DNA of 64,000 nucleotides from Tetrahymena thermophila SB210 (taxonomy: Eukaryota > Ciliophora > Oligohymenophorea > Hymenostomatida > Tetrahymenidae): positions 744,001 to 808,000 of the forward strand of contig NW_002476353.1 in NCBI RefSeq assembly GCF_000189635.1, given 5' to 3'. The notes beneath the pieces are model-generated. The model saw only the letters and a list, made by a program, of their open reading frames with translations. It had not been told where the DNA came from and searched no databases. Positions 25,685 through 38,620 of the stretch are shown one piece after another. Position numbers and translations under genes: made by a program. The first letter of the stretch is position 1, and every line of letters starts with the position of its first letter.

Positions 25685-28600
25685 TCATTAAGCATATATA
25701 GTGTTTTATTAGCCATTTTGAGTATTTTATTAGCCAAACTAAGTGAATTGTTAAACTAAATGTGATTGTTAGTTATCATACTAAGTCATTTATTAATTAT
25801 CAATAGGTTATAATATACTGTCTTCAACAACTTGAGCTTAAGATCTCTAAATTGTTTGCTTAATTTCATTGATTTTTTTAAGTAATTCTTTTTCACTTCC
25901 TTATTCTCTTAAGTGGTGGATGGCATCTTATTTACTTGCCATTTTTCTTCTGAAGTAAATGAAGTAAAGTTCATAAAACAAAGCTCCAATTACTCTCAAA
26001 ACAAGCTAACCAACAAAAACAACAGAAATACTTGTCAAAATAGCTGGCTTTACATATTCCTGCATTTCATCAGGCATGATTGTTGAGGTTAAAAATGAAG
26101 AAAACAAAAATGCAATAAAGAAGTTTGTCAAAAACCACTATAATACAAACTTAAATTTAATACTTTTGCTTACATCTTACTATTATGAGGCCGTGTCTTT
26201 TTATAAAAAGTAAATAAATTTCTATTGAGAAAGTTAGAAATAAACAAATTAATTACTTTGACCCTTGGTACCCCATGAAAAGTCATCGATTCTACAGTAT
26301 GCATAAATTGTGAAAAGATGTATGTACTATGCCTGGTAAGCTATGAAATGAATGAACGAAATAATCATTTCCAATATTTTGCGAGGATTAAAAATATAAG
26401 GAATAAAAGTTATAAAGAATCCAACAACAATCAAGTAGCAGAAAAACTCCTTAAGGAAATTTTCATTCCATGATTACAAAATACCAGACTAAGCATACTA
26501 AGAAAATTTATTTCCAAGAATGTAATAATCCCATGTAAAGAGAGTTGTCAAAATAACGTAGATAATCATAAACACATACGCGACAAGCATGACTAAGCCT
26601 ATTTAAAATAATTTACAAAATAAATTAAATAAAACAAATTTATTTTTAAATTTACCTAAGAATGTAGAAATAGGGTAGAATGATCTTATAACCTCAGGTT
26701 TTCTTGTATCAAGCATTAGAGAAATGTATATAATGACTAGGACAGAGATAAAATAAACAGCAAAGAATAATGTTGTAATAAGTAATTATAGAGCTGAACC
26801 ATTAAGGATTGAGCCTTCTAAAGTAACTTAGCTAACATTTGTTTCTATCATAATGAAGACAATAATGAAAAATACAGACAACGAAATATAACTCAAGAAC
26901 TTTAATTATTTATTTTATAGAATATTAGTAAAAAATAAATTAATTAAGTAAAAAGGTAGAATACGTTATTTAACCAAGCAAAAGCCATGCACAATTTAAA
27001 TTTAATAATATCATACATACCGTGATCTGAATCATAAACTAGGTTACTGTCTCTTAAGCACTTTTTTTAAATTTATTTTTGTAAAAAAAGAAATAAAATG
27101 ATTAATTAATTAATTACAAGTTTTAAAGCGAAAGTAGAACCATTAATCCATCTCCCTATTGTTTAATTTAAATTCATAAATTTGTATATCTAATTTAATA
27201 AAATTTACTTCTTTAGCTGATCAATGTCATCAAATCTGTAACAGGATCGACTTTTGCACGACAATTAGGCAAATATTTCAAGGTATATTTTTTTCCATGC
27301 TTTGAGTAAATTTTTAAACAGAGAATTCTATCTTCTGCGAGATTCATATTTTATTGTTCTAATGTCAGTTCTCTTGATTAATCCAATACACTGGATAAGT
27401 AATCATCTAAAATGCAATCCTTTGTTTCTTCATCACGTTTAAGAGCATCCCACCTGTAACCACTGAATGCACCAGGAAGTACTTAAATATAACCAAAAAG
27501 TGACTCAAAAGGTTTATCAATAAAATGACCTATTTTATTTATTATTTTGATTAGGAAATAATGGTTAAAATAGACTTGAAATTAAAATTACCCATATTAT
27601 ATTCGTACATTTAGGCCTTTTATACATCGAAAATTTTTTAAAATAGGTCAGATAGAAAATCAATTTATGGTTGAGCTCTTTTATATTCATCCTCTTTTAT
27701 TATTGAAAAAAATGAAATAAATGAATAAATTATTTAAGAAATAATTACTTCTTTGACCAGCGTCAGTGTATACATCTTAGAATTTAATACCCATAAAACC
27801 ACAGACTCCACCTATGTTTTTATCTGTTTCGAATGCCAAAAACATGTTGAAAAGAGCTTTTTCATCAGGAACTAAACCACAATCAAGTAAAATTGTGTAT
27901 GAAGGCTAGAATAATTCGCAAAAACCACTAAAGAACCACAAATGACTGGATAGTTTACCTCCGTTTTAATATTTAACACAGTGGAAAATGCTGATAGATT
28001 CATCATCAATATCATCTGGGTTTTTATCTTTTTTACTAGTATTTAGGTTTTTAGATTTTTTCTTATTTTTATCGGGAAAATCATTAATAGTGTCATCGAT
28101 TTACTCAAGTGATGATTATATCTAATAGAGACTTTTTATAATGAATTATAATTTATTAAGTGAATATTTTCTAATGAAAAGAGATACAATCCATTATTCT
28201 TCTTGCTTTAGATGTATTTTAAGGCTTCGTCTTTTTCATCTTGCAAAAATTTTCTTTTTCCTTCTTTCTCATTATAGTGTTGATTGGAGATTTTCCATTG
28301 TTCGTAATTATGCTTAATCTTCTTATCTTAGTCAAATATTTCAAATTTATTTTTGTGTTCTTCTTCATCTATTTTGATTTAAGACAATTTGAGATTATAG
28401 CAGTAAGTTTCATGCTGATATTTCATGTTGAATTCTTTATCATCATTCTATATCTTCTTGTCTTAAGCTCTACAATTTTACTTTTTAAATTAATAATTTG
28501 GTTTATAGTGTAATTTACATGAAGTATTCCAGCATATCCTCATCTATATCTACAAGTTCTTCTTAAGTAGTAGTACAAAGCTTATTCATACCATCATATA

Positions 28601-29157
28601 TAATAACGACTACAATTTCTAAGTTATCTACAAGACATTCCTCTTTAAAAGTCTTTACATTCTTGAATATACCATTTAATGTTGATTCTAATAAATTTAC
28701 AAAATAAATATAAACATCAAAAAAGCAAGATAAATTTATAAATTTTCATATTGAGATCTTTTATCTCCTTCTACTTGAAAAACTATCATGAAATTTATTA
28801 ATTTACCCAATTCTTTTCTTGATTCATTGTACATAGTTATGCAAATCATTAATTTAGGTTCAATTTTTATCTTGGAATTATGATTATAGAGCGAAATAAG
28901 TCCATGCTGATTTTTATGGATATCTCTATCCAAAATATCAATTTCTCTGAACTCATTAATATCATTTATCCTTGCTTCTAAATTGAATTTGCTTGTGTAC
29001 TCATCTCCTTTATGTATAATTTATTATTAAAAGATTGAATATGGAATTGAATAAATATTAAATAAAAAAAAAGTTGAAACAAATTATTACTCTGAAGCTA
29101 AACTTCAAGGGGCTGTAAGAACTTTAAATCCTTGATAAAGGAGTTATTATTATGCAT
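25685..29157 (-). CDS. Chitin-synthase-type glycosyltransferase, copy B
   Basis: Tandem paralogue of copy A with the same architecture and intron plan. It has KLMICITMYNESRKEL, YTILLDCGLVPDEKALFNMF, GGVCGFMGIKF, LPGAFSGYRWDAL, NLAEDRILCLKIY and SQRRRWINGSTFALKL, again with an intron between QR and RRW. It differs by a Lys/Asp-rich insertion of about 25-40 residues just before the conserved HCVKY motif (coding DNA near 28000-28110). It also differs in its C-terminus, a Gln-rich tail with the near-repeats QFGQQNTQN and GQQNT instead of the basic tail of copy A. The start at 29157 (MHNNNSFIKDLKFLQPLEVQ) is the first ATG of a frame that splices into the conserved second exon. An extra basic N-terminal exon (frame open upstream) is possible. 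Confidence 0.88.
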
Positions 29158-30710
29158 TACTTTACTTTGTCTTCTTGCACGTCTATGTTTTTTTGAAGAC
29201 TAAATTTAATAAATATGTTAGTATTAGTTTAAATTTTTTAATAAATCTTTTATATTCTTTGGCTGATTAGAATAAGAAATTGAAAAAAAAATTAAGTAAT
29301 GTAAAGATATCAAAAATTTTAAAGGTGTAAAATCTTTACAAATACCCATAAACCAATAAATGATGTATTTTGAAGTTAAAAGTTAAGACAATTCTCTCAC
29401 AAATATTCATAGATTGCTTAAAAAACGCGATATGCGAATTATTATTTTATTTTGAAAAAAGTGTAATTTAAAAAATTGTTTGTTTTTTAACTTAAGTTGG
29501 ATATTAAGAAAATTTATTAATATTTTTAATTTAAATTTCCATTTTTGGTAATTTTTTTGATAATTTATAAAATGATTGGCTGATCCCTAATAATCTAATA
29601 ATGGATAAAATTATTAGAAACAAAGTAATTAAATTTATAAATTTATTTTACTTTTTCTATTTCATAGTTGACCGAAGGTTCTCTTATTATGAGTAGCTAT
29701 TAAATTAATAAGTAAAATTAATTATCTTTGTTTGGTAAATAAAATAATTGGTTTTATCTATTTATTCATTCGTTGAAGTAATTAATAATTTCTCCTATAA
29801 AAAAAATATCTTTTTTGCTCATAAAAATAGTAAATTAAAGAAACATTTACTTATTCTTCCATATCTTAAACTTTTTTCAAGGTTGTAACTAGTTTCAAAC
29901 TTAGTTTATATTTAAAATAAAATTTATTTTAATTTTTTTTATATTCCTAGATATTTTTTTAGAAATATTTAGTTTTTCATAATTATTGATTATTAATTAG
30001 GCAATGACTCTGCCTAATAAATATTAACAAATTTTTTCTTTTAGATTGCTTAGGAGATTATTTAAGGTTATAAAAATTAATTAATTTACCAAGCTTGCAA
30101 AAAACTTTTAATTTATTTTAAATAAAAATGCTTGTAAGATATGTATTGTATAAGTATAAATATTTTATTTTTGAGCACCCACAAAAAGTATCAAACATTT
30201 TTGTTGTCACCATATAAAATCGGTATGGTTATTATAAACATTTCCTTACTGACTTATGATAAGTTGGCTAAACTTTCCAGGAAAAATTATAAAAACTATC
30301 AGAAAAAATAAATCCTGCAGAAAAAAAAAAATAACACAGCAGAAAAAAATAGATTTATAATAAAAAATTTAATAGTGAGCAGGAAAAAAATGTAATAAAG
30401 GAAAAATGACCACAAATTAACTAAAGCTTACAGAGCATAAAGAAATTATTTTTTTATTTTAGTAAGTAAAATACTTGTTATATATATTAAAACAAATAAA
30501 AATATCAATAGTTTGCCTTAATTTAATTATTAATGTTACTTTTTTAATGATACTTTCAACCTAATATTTATTTTAGTAAATTCTGATCGTCCAACAAAAA
30601 TTTTTCATGTCATAAATAATTAAGTTTTTGTAAGAAGAAAATTTATTATCAAATAGGTAGTCATTTAAATCTAATAAAAAGTGAGATTATTTATTAATTA
30701 GCAATTTATA
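29158..30710. other. Intergenic region
   Basis: About 1.55 kb upstream of chitin-synthase copy B and downstream of SPAG16. It is AT-rich. A short stretch around 30315-30395 has three spaced 'caga/gcagg' plus A-run units. No coding frame or RNA gene is supported. Confidence 0.5.
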
Positions 30711-33652
30711 TCATTGCCATACTCTGAAAGTAGAATCTGCTCCACAAGAGACAATCATTTTAGAATTAAAATCAAAGGCAACGTCTTCTACTTTATCTTC
30801 GTGACCTTTGAGAGTATGCTCCAATTTACCAGTAGAATCGTTAAAAAGTTTTATATTGCCTTCATCATCAGCACAAGCGATCATTACACCACTTTTATCT
30901 ATAGCTACAGAGTTTACACTTTTTACGGAACCCATATATTAATTTCTTTTATAATTAAATTAAATTAAATTTCATTTAAAATACTAAATTTTTGAATACC
31001 TTTCTTTAACCATTCTTACATCCCATACTTTAACAACACCATCAGCATCGCATGAAGCAAGGGTATCGCCCTAGAAAATTAATAAAAAATGATTGCTAAG
31101 TTTAAATAAACATATTAATTTATTAATTTTTCAATACCTTTAATGAGAAGTCAAGATAATTTACAGTGATTCTATGACCATAAAAAGTTTAAGCACAAAG
31201 ACCGCTTCTCATATCCCATAAAGAAAGAGTTTAATCTGCACTAGCAGTGGCTTAATATTAATTTAGTTATATTAATAAATAATTAACTATTCAAGAATTT
31301 AAATACCAAGTATATTGGAATAAGGTTAAAATTTAACACAATTAACAGAATCTTTATGTCCTTTAAAAGTGTGAACTCTTTTACCACAACCTAAATCAAA
31401 AAGTTTAGCTGTATGATCCATTGAACCAGAAACTATGAAATCGCCTATTGATAATTTAAATTTAATTAAAATAAAAGTATTTTTCATTTATTTAAATAAT
31501 ATACCTGTGTCATGATATGCAACATCCCAAACTGGCTATATGTGGTCTTTAAAAGTATGAGTGCAAGTTGAGTTAATAAAATCCCATACTTTGATTGTGC
31601 AATCACCACTACTAGTTACCAAATGAGAACCTTTGGGGTGGAAACTAATTCCTGAAACCCAATCTTTATGTCCTTCACCACTGAGAATAAGCTCACCTTA
31701 AGGTAAAGTCCAAATCTAAAAAATTAATTCAAAATAGAAGATTACAAAAAGTTAAACTAATAATTTTTTTACTTTCCAAGTGAAATCATCAGAAGCAGTA
31801 GCACAAATAGAACGTTTAGGGTGCATAGCAATAGATGATATGGCCATCATATGGCCTTTAAATGTTTTCTAAAGCACAGCATTTCTGTATGGCTATGTAT
31901 CAAAATTTAATCCTGCATAAGGATTAGGTCTATTATCGCTTGGGATTGGAGTATAATTTAATTTATTTTTCTTTTATGTTCCAGCCTTAGGACTCTTTTC
32001 TTCCTAATCTTTTTATTATTTATAGCTATCATTTAACTTTGGTAATCCTTCAGGTCCTAATCCTGTTCCTTCCTTGCCCATTTTATCTTCAATCTAAAAA
32101 AATAAAAAAATATTGCTTGATGCTATAAAAAAGTCTGAAGTGAAGATATCAGCAATTAACTTCTACAAAGTAAATCAAATGATTTATTAGATTCATTAAA
32201 AATTTTTTTATGCTGGATGTGCTAAATTAAAAAAATTTTTTTTACATTTTATAAACTTTTTTATAATGCCTCATTTTTAGCAACTAATCTATCTCTTTCT
32301 AATTTTAAAAGCATTTTTTCTTTCATAGCATGAGCATATTTTTGTGAGAGTTCCTCGTATTTTGTTTCATATTACTAGTGAAGTGCTTTTAGTTTTTCAA
32401 TATCATTATTTAACTTCTTTTTCTCTTATTAAACTCTGTGGTGATGCATCTTATGGAAGTCTCTTTCTTTTCTCAATTTATCATAAGTAGCCCTATATTA
32501 AAAATATTTAAACATTATTTCAATTTCCTCAATTACTGTTTAGATTTCTTTAAAAGTGTAAAATTATTGATTGCTAAATCATTCATTCATTCATACTTAT
32601 TTATTTATTTATTTATTTGCTTATTTTATTTCTAAATAGACCCATGCTTTTATAAACTAAAAATAAACAGTAACCAAAGAGCGAGAACTCTAATACAATT
32701 ATTTATTAGAGCTCTATTTAAAGCATTAAAGAATAAGAAGGTTGATACCATCTGAATGTTTGAATTTATGTGCTTTTGCAAATCACAGATATTTCAAGTT
32801 TATAAATAATTCTAATGCAATTAATTGTATAGAGATAGATCAACCAACAGATGCTCATTGTAAATTAAAAGCATTTGAAAATTTAAAAATAACTACTATC
32901 ATTTGTTAAAGATTTTTATTAACTATTTACTTTGCTTTTTCAGCAATTATTTTAGCTTTATCTAGTTCGTTTCTTAAATAATCCATTTCATCTTCAAGTT
33001 TTTCATTTCTTATGTAAACATCTGGAACTTAACCAATAGTGTCACTTGTAAGTCTACCCTTTTGGCTTAGCTCGTACCACTCTTACTAAATAATACCAAT
33101 AAAGAATATAATTATTAACTCACATATTAACAATTTAATTGTTCAGCATATATAAATTAGTTATTTACTTGAAAAACTTCCAAAGAACGAGTCATTTTGT
33201 GCTTAATCAAGAAATTTCTAATAAAGTCATCCACAACTTCTAAACGTTTTACTGTTTTTGATACTGGCTTTTTATCTTCCTTAGGAGGAACAATTACCTC
33301 CTCTAGTTACAAATTTAATAAATAGTGAGATTAGTCTTTAGCCTAATGAATATTGGTAAATAATTTATTTTACTCCTTGTAGTTGCTACTAATTTATCAA
33401 GATCATTTATATCTTCATCATCAACTTTCATATCATCGATTTCTGATAATCCATCTAAATCTTCGGGCTCACTTTCACTGGTTAATTCAACGGCTTAATT
33501 TATAATTTATAAATTTCAATTATATTTAAAAATATTTTTGTAAAAAATGGCAATAAAAAAGCTTGAAAACTGAATAATTAAATAGGATGATTACCCTCCA
33601 TAACGTAAAATTCGCCCTCTTTTTCTTCTTTAATTTCCTAAATACTGGACAT
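30711..33652 (-). CDS. SPAG16: SPAG16/PF20-like axonemal central-pair WD40 protein
   Basis: About 630 residues in more than ten exons. The N-terminus is acidic (MSSIQEIKEEKEGEFYVME). The middle is a coiled coil, including RDFHKMHHRVQQEKKKLNND. The C-terminal half has seven WD40 repeats in the order typical of PF20: TFKGHMMAISSIAMHP, GEGHKDWVSGISFHPKGS, TFKDHIQPVWDVAYHDTGD, TFKGHKDSVNCVKFQPYSN, TFYGHRITVNYLDFSLKGD, DADGVVKVWD, and last TLKGHEDKVEDVAFDFNS with SCGADSTFRVWQ at the end. PF20 lies in the bridge between the two central microtubules and is needed for ciliary motility. TGA 30711-30713. A plus-strand ORF at 30714-30968 is only its antisense shadow. Identification rests on the order and wording of the repeats. 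Confidence 0.93.
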
Positions 33653-34225
33653 CTTAATGAAATTTGTGCTTATATTATTTTCCTCTTGCTTATCTTAATT
33701 TATTGAAATTAATTAATAGCTAATCTATATATATATTTATGCAAAGTCAATTATTAATTTTCTAAAAAACTTTATATTTAATATCAATTTACAAATATAT
33801 AACAATTCAATACTACTAAGTACAATCAATATATAAGTAAATTAATAAATAAATCTTAGTAATCTTTGATGAAACTTATTTTCTTCAAGCTAATATATAG
33901 ATAGATAGATGATATATTTATTTATGATTGTAAATTAATACAAAATTTAATTTTTTTTTGAATATATTGCAACTTCCTTTTTAGTTTGTTTTCTTGGCTA
34001 ATACTAACTTATAATCAAAAAATCTAAAAAAAAAAGCTTTGACAACGATAAAAGATATAAAATATTTAAATTTAAAATATAAACGAAGGACGAAAGCCTA
34101 TTTAAATTAGAATATTAATAATTTTTTAGTATGATTGAAAATATAAAATATTTATTTTGTTTTTTTTTATTAATTTATTCAATTCTTTTATTTAATTTCT
34201 ATTTTAAGTTATATGTTTAAATTTA
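33653..34225. other. Intergenic region with GATA microsatellite
   Basis: About 570 bases between SPAG16 and the Misato gene. It contains TA-rich stretches and an ATAG tetranucleotide run at 33896-33912. Nothing else was recognised. Confidence 0.6.
33896..33912. repeat. (ATAG)n microsatellite
   Basis: About four ATAG units in the intergenic spacer. Probably polymorphic. Confidence 0.85.
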
Positions 34226-36090
34226 TCATTCAAATTCTTCTTCTTCTATATGCAACTATTCTTACTTGGCGTATGACTCAAAAAGATCTTAATATTTGCT
34301 TTTTAACTCTTCAAAGTCTTCCTCTGTTTTATTTAAAATAGTTTTTATTAAAAGTATTGTAATTAATTTATTTTACCTGAATAATCTAATTGATAATAAG
34401 AAACTTTAGTACTCTTGGTTAAGTTTTCCTACCCCTTAGTTAGTTATTTTATTTTAGTAGAGAATTATTCATTTGAAAAAATAGCTGTATGCAGAGGAAG
34501 TGAAAATTCATCATAGTTTTCCTAGGAATCAAGCTAATAAAGATATCTTTCTTAAATATTTTAAGAGAACAAGTGGCGATGATATTTTGTTTTATAAAGG
34601 AGCAAAGCCTCCACAATTCTCATTTGCATACTATTTGATTTAGGGGGTTCTTAAGGCATTTAAACTACTCCTCTTAAGAAATATGATTCACCAAATGACT
34701 CAGGTGCACCCCATTATTCGTCATTCCAATACTTATCAAAATCATGATAAAGATAATTAAATTAATCTCTTTTTGTTTGGTAGTTAAAAATATGCTCATT
34801 CAACAATGTGCCATTTTCATCTTTAATTAAAGGAATAGTAAAAGTAGAGTTGAAGATATTATTACTAGGGTAAGAAACAATATTCTTGTAAAAGTCTTGT
34901 AACCCGTTGCTTTCTTTAGCTCTATAACCTCCAGTGAGTCCACTAAATAAGCTTGCAACTAGCTTTTACATTTTATAAGAATAAAATTAAATTAAATATA
35001 AAATATATAAATATATTTTTACCATTGAACGATCAAATAATTCCATATTTGAGTTGTAATTGACATAGTCAGAAAATTTAGTTAATCTATTTAAATTAAT
35101 TGGAACCAAAATACTGGACATTTCCCTGAATCTGTCCAAAGAAATAATTTCATTAACGAAATTTTTATTATTTTAAAGTTTATTATTTTCATAGTCATAT
35201 AAGCTGTAAGTAATAATAGGTTTCTTAGGACACTCATCAAGAACTATTTAAAGTACTTCTTCGCTTTAATATTAAATACAATTTACATAAGAATTATTGC
35301 TTGAATAAATATTACCAATATCCACCAAAACCAGAATCAGCATCAACAAATACTTAAAACCCATTTACATAATCGGATTCTTCTAAAATTAATCTAATTT
35401 TGTCTTCATTCAATTCAGCCTTTATTAAATGTGTTTAGTGAATGTCTAATTCAATATATATTTACCAATTAATCAGTTTTTGCTAGAATTTACCCTTCTT
35501 GATAAACCTCAAACTTTTGATCTAATAAATGAGGCAATTCTACCTAATATTTACGATCAAATTAAGTTTCTTTAAATAAAGGGAAAAATTTGTTTTTCAT
35601 CAGCTATTCCATTTACTTCTATTCTTCTTAATCTTCAGTGTTCTAACCCTACTGCTAAATAACTTAAACCTTATTTTTTTCCCTATTTCATTAAAATTTT
35701 AAGTTTTTGATTTAGATGGTATTAAGGTAAAAAGTAATATACCAAAGTAGAGATTCAATTGGATTTAAAGGATCTATATTATGTGTAGACTGCTCATTTT
35801 TTTTATTCTTATTTTTTATGAATGCACTGCAATAAAATTTCAAAACATCTAATTCATCCTTTTTTCCCCAAGCAATATTTCTTGGAGTTTTAGTACTAAT
35901 ATTTTTAAACAAATTAGAATGCTCAATAGGATCATTTTCTTCGAAAAATTGTTATCCCTTTTTATCATATGGAGTTAATTGTAAAAACTACACATTTTAA
36001 TATTCTTTAATTTACTTCCAAATAAAAATATGCATTTCCATATGCATATGATAGTGGACCAAATTACAGAGTTACTAAATTTTAATTCAT
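34226..36090 (-). CDS. MSTO1: Misato/DML1 homologue (tubulin-like mitochondrial-distribution protein)
   Basis: About 510 residues. The N-terminus MNQNLVTLQFGPLSYAYGNA matches the Misato opening (VTLQ-G----N--G). The next exons give NISTKTPRNIAWGKKDELD, LLDQKFEVYQEGQ, and the signature ILEESDYVNGFQVFVDADSG with GFGGYW, then ECPKKPIITYSLYDYEN and a later SSILVPINLNRLTKFSDYVN. The C-terminus is acidic (YAKQEQLHIEEEEFE), as in the family. Misato proteins are tubulin/FtsZ relatives linked to mitochondrial distribution and, in flies, to tubulin folding with the CCT chaperonin. Two introns are notable: 35988-36015 is only 28 nt, and another removes an in-frame TGA near 35690-35755. Start 36090, TGA 34226-34228. 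Confidence 0.88.
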
Positions 36091-37320
36091 TTATTTATTT
36101 TATAATGCTTTTGTTTAGAATAATTAATAAATTGCGGACTAATTAAAGTTTACAAAAATTATATATTTAATTGATATTCTTTAATTGTACTTAATGTGAT
36201 AAATATCTTTGGTAAATTCTAAAAAAATAAATATAGATATTTTAAAATTTTTAAATTTTAAACTCAGGTAGTCATGCAAGCAAGCAAGCACTCTTATATA
36301 CATTCAAGCTAATTAAATAATTATTAATTTATAAAATGTTAAAAGTGCATAATAACTTCAAATATTATATTTAAACACATTTAAAATTATTATTAAATTT
36401 CACTTTATATTATCAGATGAATTTTTATCATAATTTATTATAATTTATTGTAATTTGGTTCTTAATTTTTTAAATATTTGAAAATGTTTAAATAAATAAT
36501 TAATTCTAAAAAAGTATTTGAAAATTTTTAATTCAATTTTAACATATATAAATAATTAATTAAACAAAATAAATAAATATAATAAATAATTTCTTAAAAT
36601 TCAAAAGTTCTAATTTAAATAATTTTTATCTACTATTTAAATAAGATAATTATTTTCTTAAAAACTAAAAATATTTTATAAAATAATGGAAATACTTTAA
36701 AGAATCCATATTGTAAAACAAATGAGATAACAAGAAGTAATAATATACTAATTCATCTTTTATTACTAACTCTATCTAACTTCATTCTATTATTCATATT
36801 TATATTTTAGGTCCTATGGAAATTTGTCTAGTTTATATCAGAATAGATAATTAGCAGCGTTAGAATTATAAAATTTTTTTATAAGATTTTTCAAAAGTAG
36901 ATAGGAAAAATCTAATTAAGTTTATAAAATTGTTTTTATTTTATTTTTTATTATTAAAATCATTTTATATTAATTAAACAAATATGTATTTATTTTAAAA
37001 TTATTAGAATTTAGAATAAAAATCAGATAATCAACTCAAATGATTTTCAATAAGACATAAACAAATTTTTTTATGATATCATCTTAATAAAAAAACTTTG
37101 TACTTTTCATTTTTGTTTATAATATTTGAATAAAAAGATTGAAAACAAAAATAAATGTAAAAATAAGTATTTTAACATTATATGATTGATTGATTAATTA
37201 ATGAATAAAGATATTTTAAAAGGTAAAAATATCATTTTAATCAAGCAAAATTATTTAGAACTGGTATTAATTAAGTAATTAGAAGTTCTATTTAAAGACT
37301 TCTTTATTGATTTTGTTCGT
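36091..37320. other. Intergenic region with GCAA microsatellite
   Basis: About 1.2 kb of AT-rich DNA. It contains a GCAA/AGCA tetranucleotide run at 36275-36291 and otherwise no supported gene, RNA or repeat. Confidence 0.55.
36275..36291. repeat. (GCAA)n microsatellite
   Basis: Four tandem GCAA units (tgcaagcaagcaagca) standing out from the surrounding AT-rich DNA. Confidence 0.85.
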
Positions 37321-38620
37321 TCAATAGTAAATAGATCTAACTTCCTATGTACCTTTAGTGATATTATACATCCAATTTTTGGCTTTGCTATCTTTCTTTT
37401 TTCCTTCTTCCTTACCTGTTTATTTATTTTAAATATAATATGATGATATTTTTATATTTAGTTAATTAATTACCTGGCCAATTAGCAATAAGAGGGTACT
37501 ATCCAGGCCCAGGAGGTCCTGATGTCTTAGATTTTTTAGATGATCCACCAAATCTCTCAGCTGTACCTAAATAGTTACTTTTAGGTCTGGTCCCTTGCTT
37601 CTAATTCATTTCTTCGATTTTACTGAAGGTATTAAATAGAATAGGCTTGTAAGTACCTACATCAGGAAAAGCAGATTTGATTCTTTTCTTACCTTCTGCT
37701 TTATGCTTATTTATCCAATCATCAGGTTTAGTTCTATTTGCTTACAACTTAGGCTATATTTACTATTTTGATATAAAAATATTTTATTAATATGCTTTTT
37801 TTATCATTTTTAAATCAGTAAATTGATAATAACAATTAATATACTCTTCCATTGTATTGGCCAGGACCTGGAGTTTAAGCAGCAACATATTAGTATTCGC
37901 AGAGAAAATCAACTCTTTCACCTTACCTAAATATTAAATCAATTAAATAAGTAAATTTTTCACATAAATATAAAGTAATAAATAATATATATTTCTTTAT
38001 AAATAAACAAACTAAGAAACAAAAATATAAATTTAATAAATAATAAGAAAGTCGAATCTTACTTAATTTTCTTGCTCTTCATTTCTTAAACTTCCTTTTT
38101 GATTTATTCTTCTGTCTTTGTAATATTGTATTTTCCTGGTCCAGGAACAGGTCTTTTCTTAGATTCATCAATAATGTTATCTATATATGTATTCTTTTTA
38201 GTATCGTGAGGTTTCTTTCTTCCTTTTTCAATATCATTTTAAGAAACCCAAACATAATCTAACTTATATTTATTTGGTCCAGGATAACCCTTGAATTGCT
38301 TCTCTAAATCATTGTAGAAATGTCCCCTTTTAGTTACATAATTTTTATTCTTAGTAGGTAATTTATTCTTGTCTCTAAGTTCAGCAAATTCTCTATCTTT
38401 AATCTTTTAAATTTTAAAATGTAAAACTTACTTCTGAAAACTGCTAAAACAAACAAATAAATATGATAAGTATTTTATTTAAATTTAAGATTTATTTTCA
38501 ATAATTTCATTTTTCTATTACTTATTTCTAAGGATCAACATATTTTCTAGATATTTCATAACCTTCTATGCCCCATATTTGATTACGTGTAGCCACATCA
38601 AACATTTATCTTACAGTCAT
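37321..38620 (-). CDS. Sperm-tail PG-rich repeat (STPG/SHIPPO-type) protein
   Basis: About 330 residues in several exons. Spaced Pro-Gly repeats of the STPG/SHIPPO family occur along it: GYPGPNKY, RPVPGPGKY, TPGPGQY and SGPPGPGQYP. Between them are basic segments such as KRKKPHDTKKN and KPKLQANRTKPDDW. The first exon reads MTVRQMFDVATRNQIWGIEG and the last ends KNWMYNITKGTQEVRSIYY before TGA 37321-37323. STPG proteins bind microtubules in cilia and flagella, several as inner-lumen proteins of doublets, so an axonemal or cortical-microtubule role is likely. Exon borders were judged from frame and GT..AG. The neighbouring PF20 gene suits a ciliary theme, although ciliates do not use operons. 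Confidence 0.85.

Noticed and set aside
28241-28513. 90-residue hydrophobic plus-strand ORF
   Set aside because: Antisense shadow of the charged region of chitin-synthase copy B; hydrophobicity arises from T-rich antisense codons.
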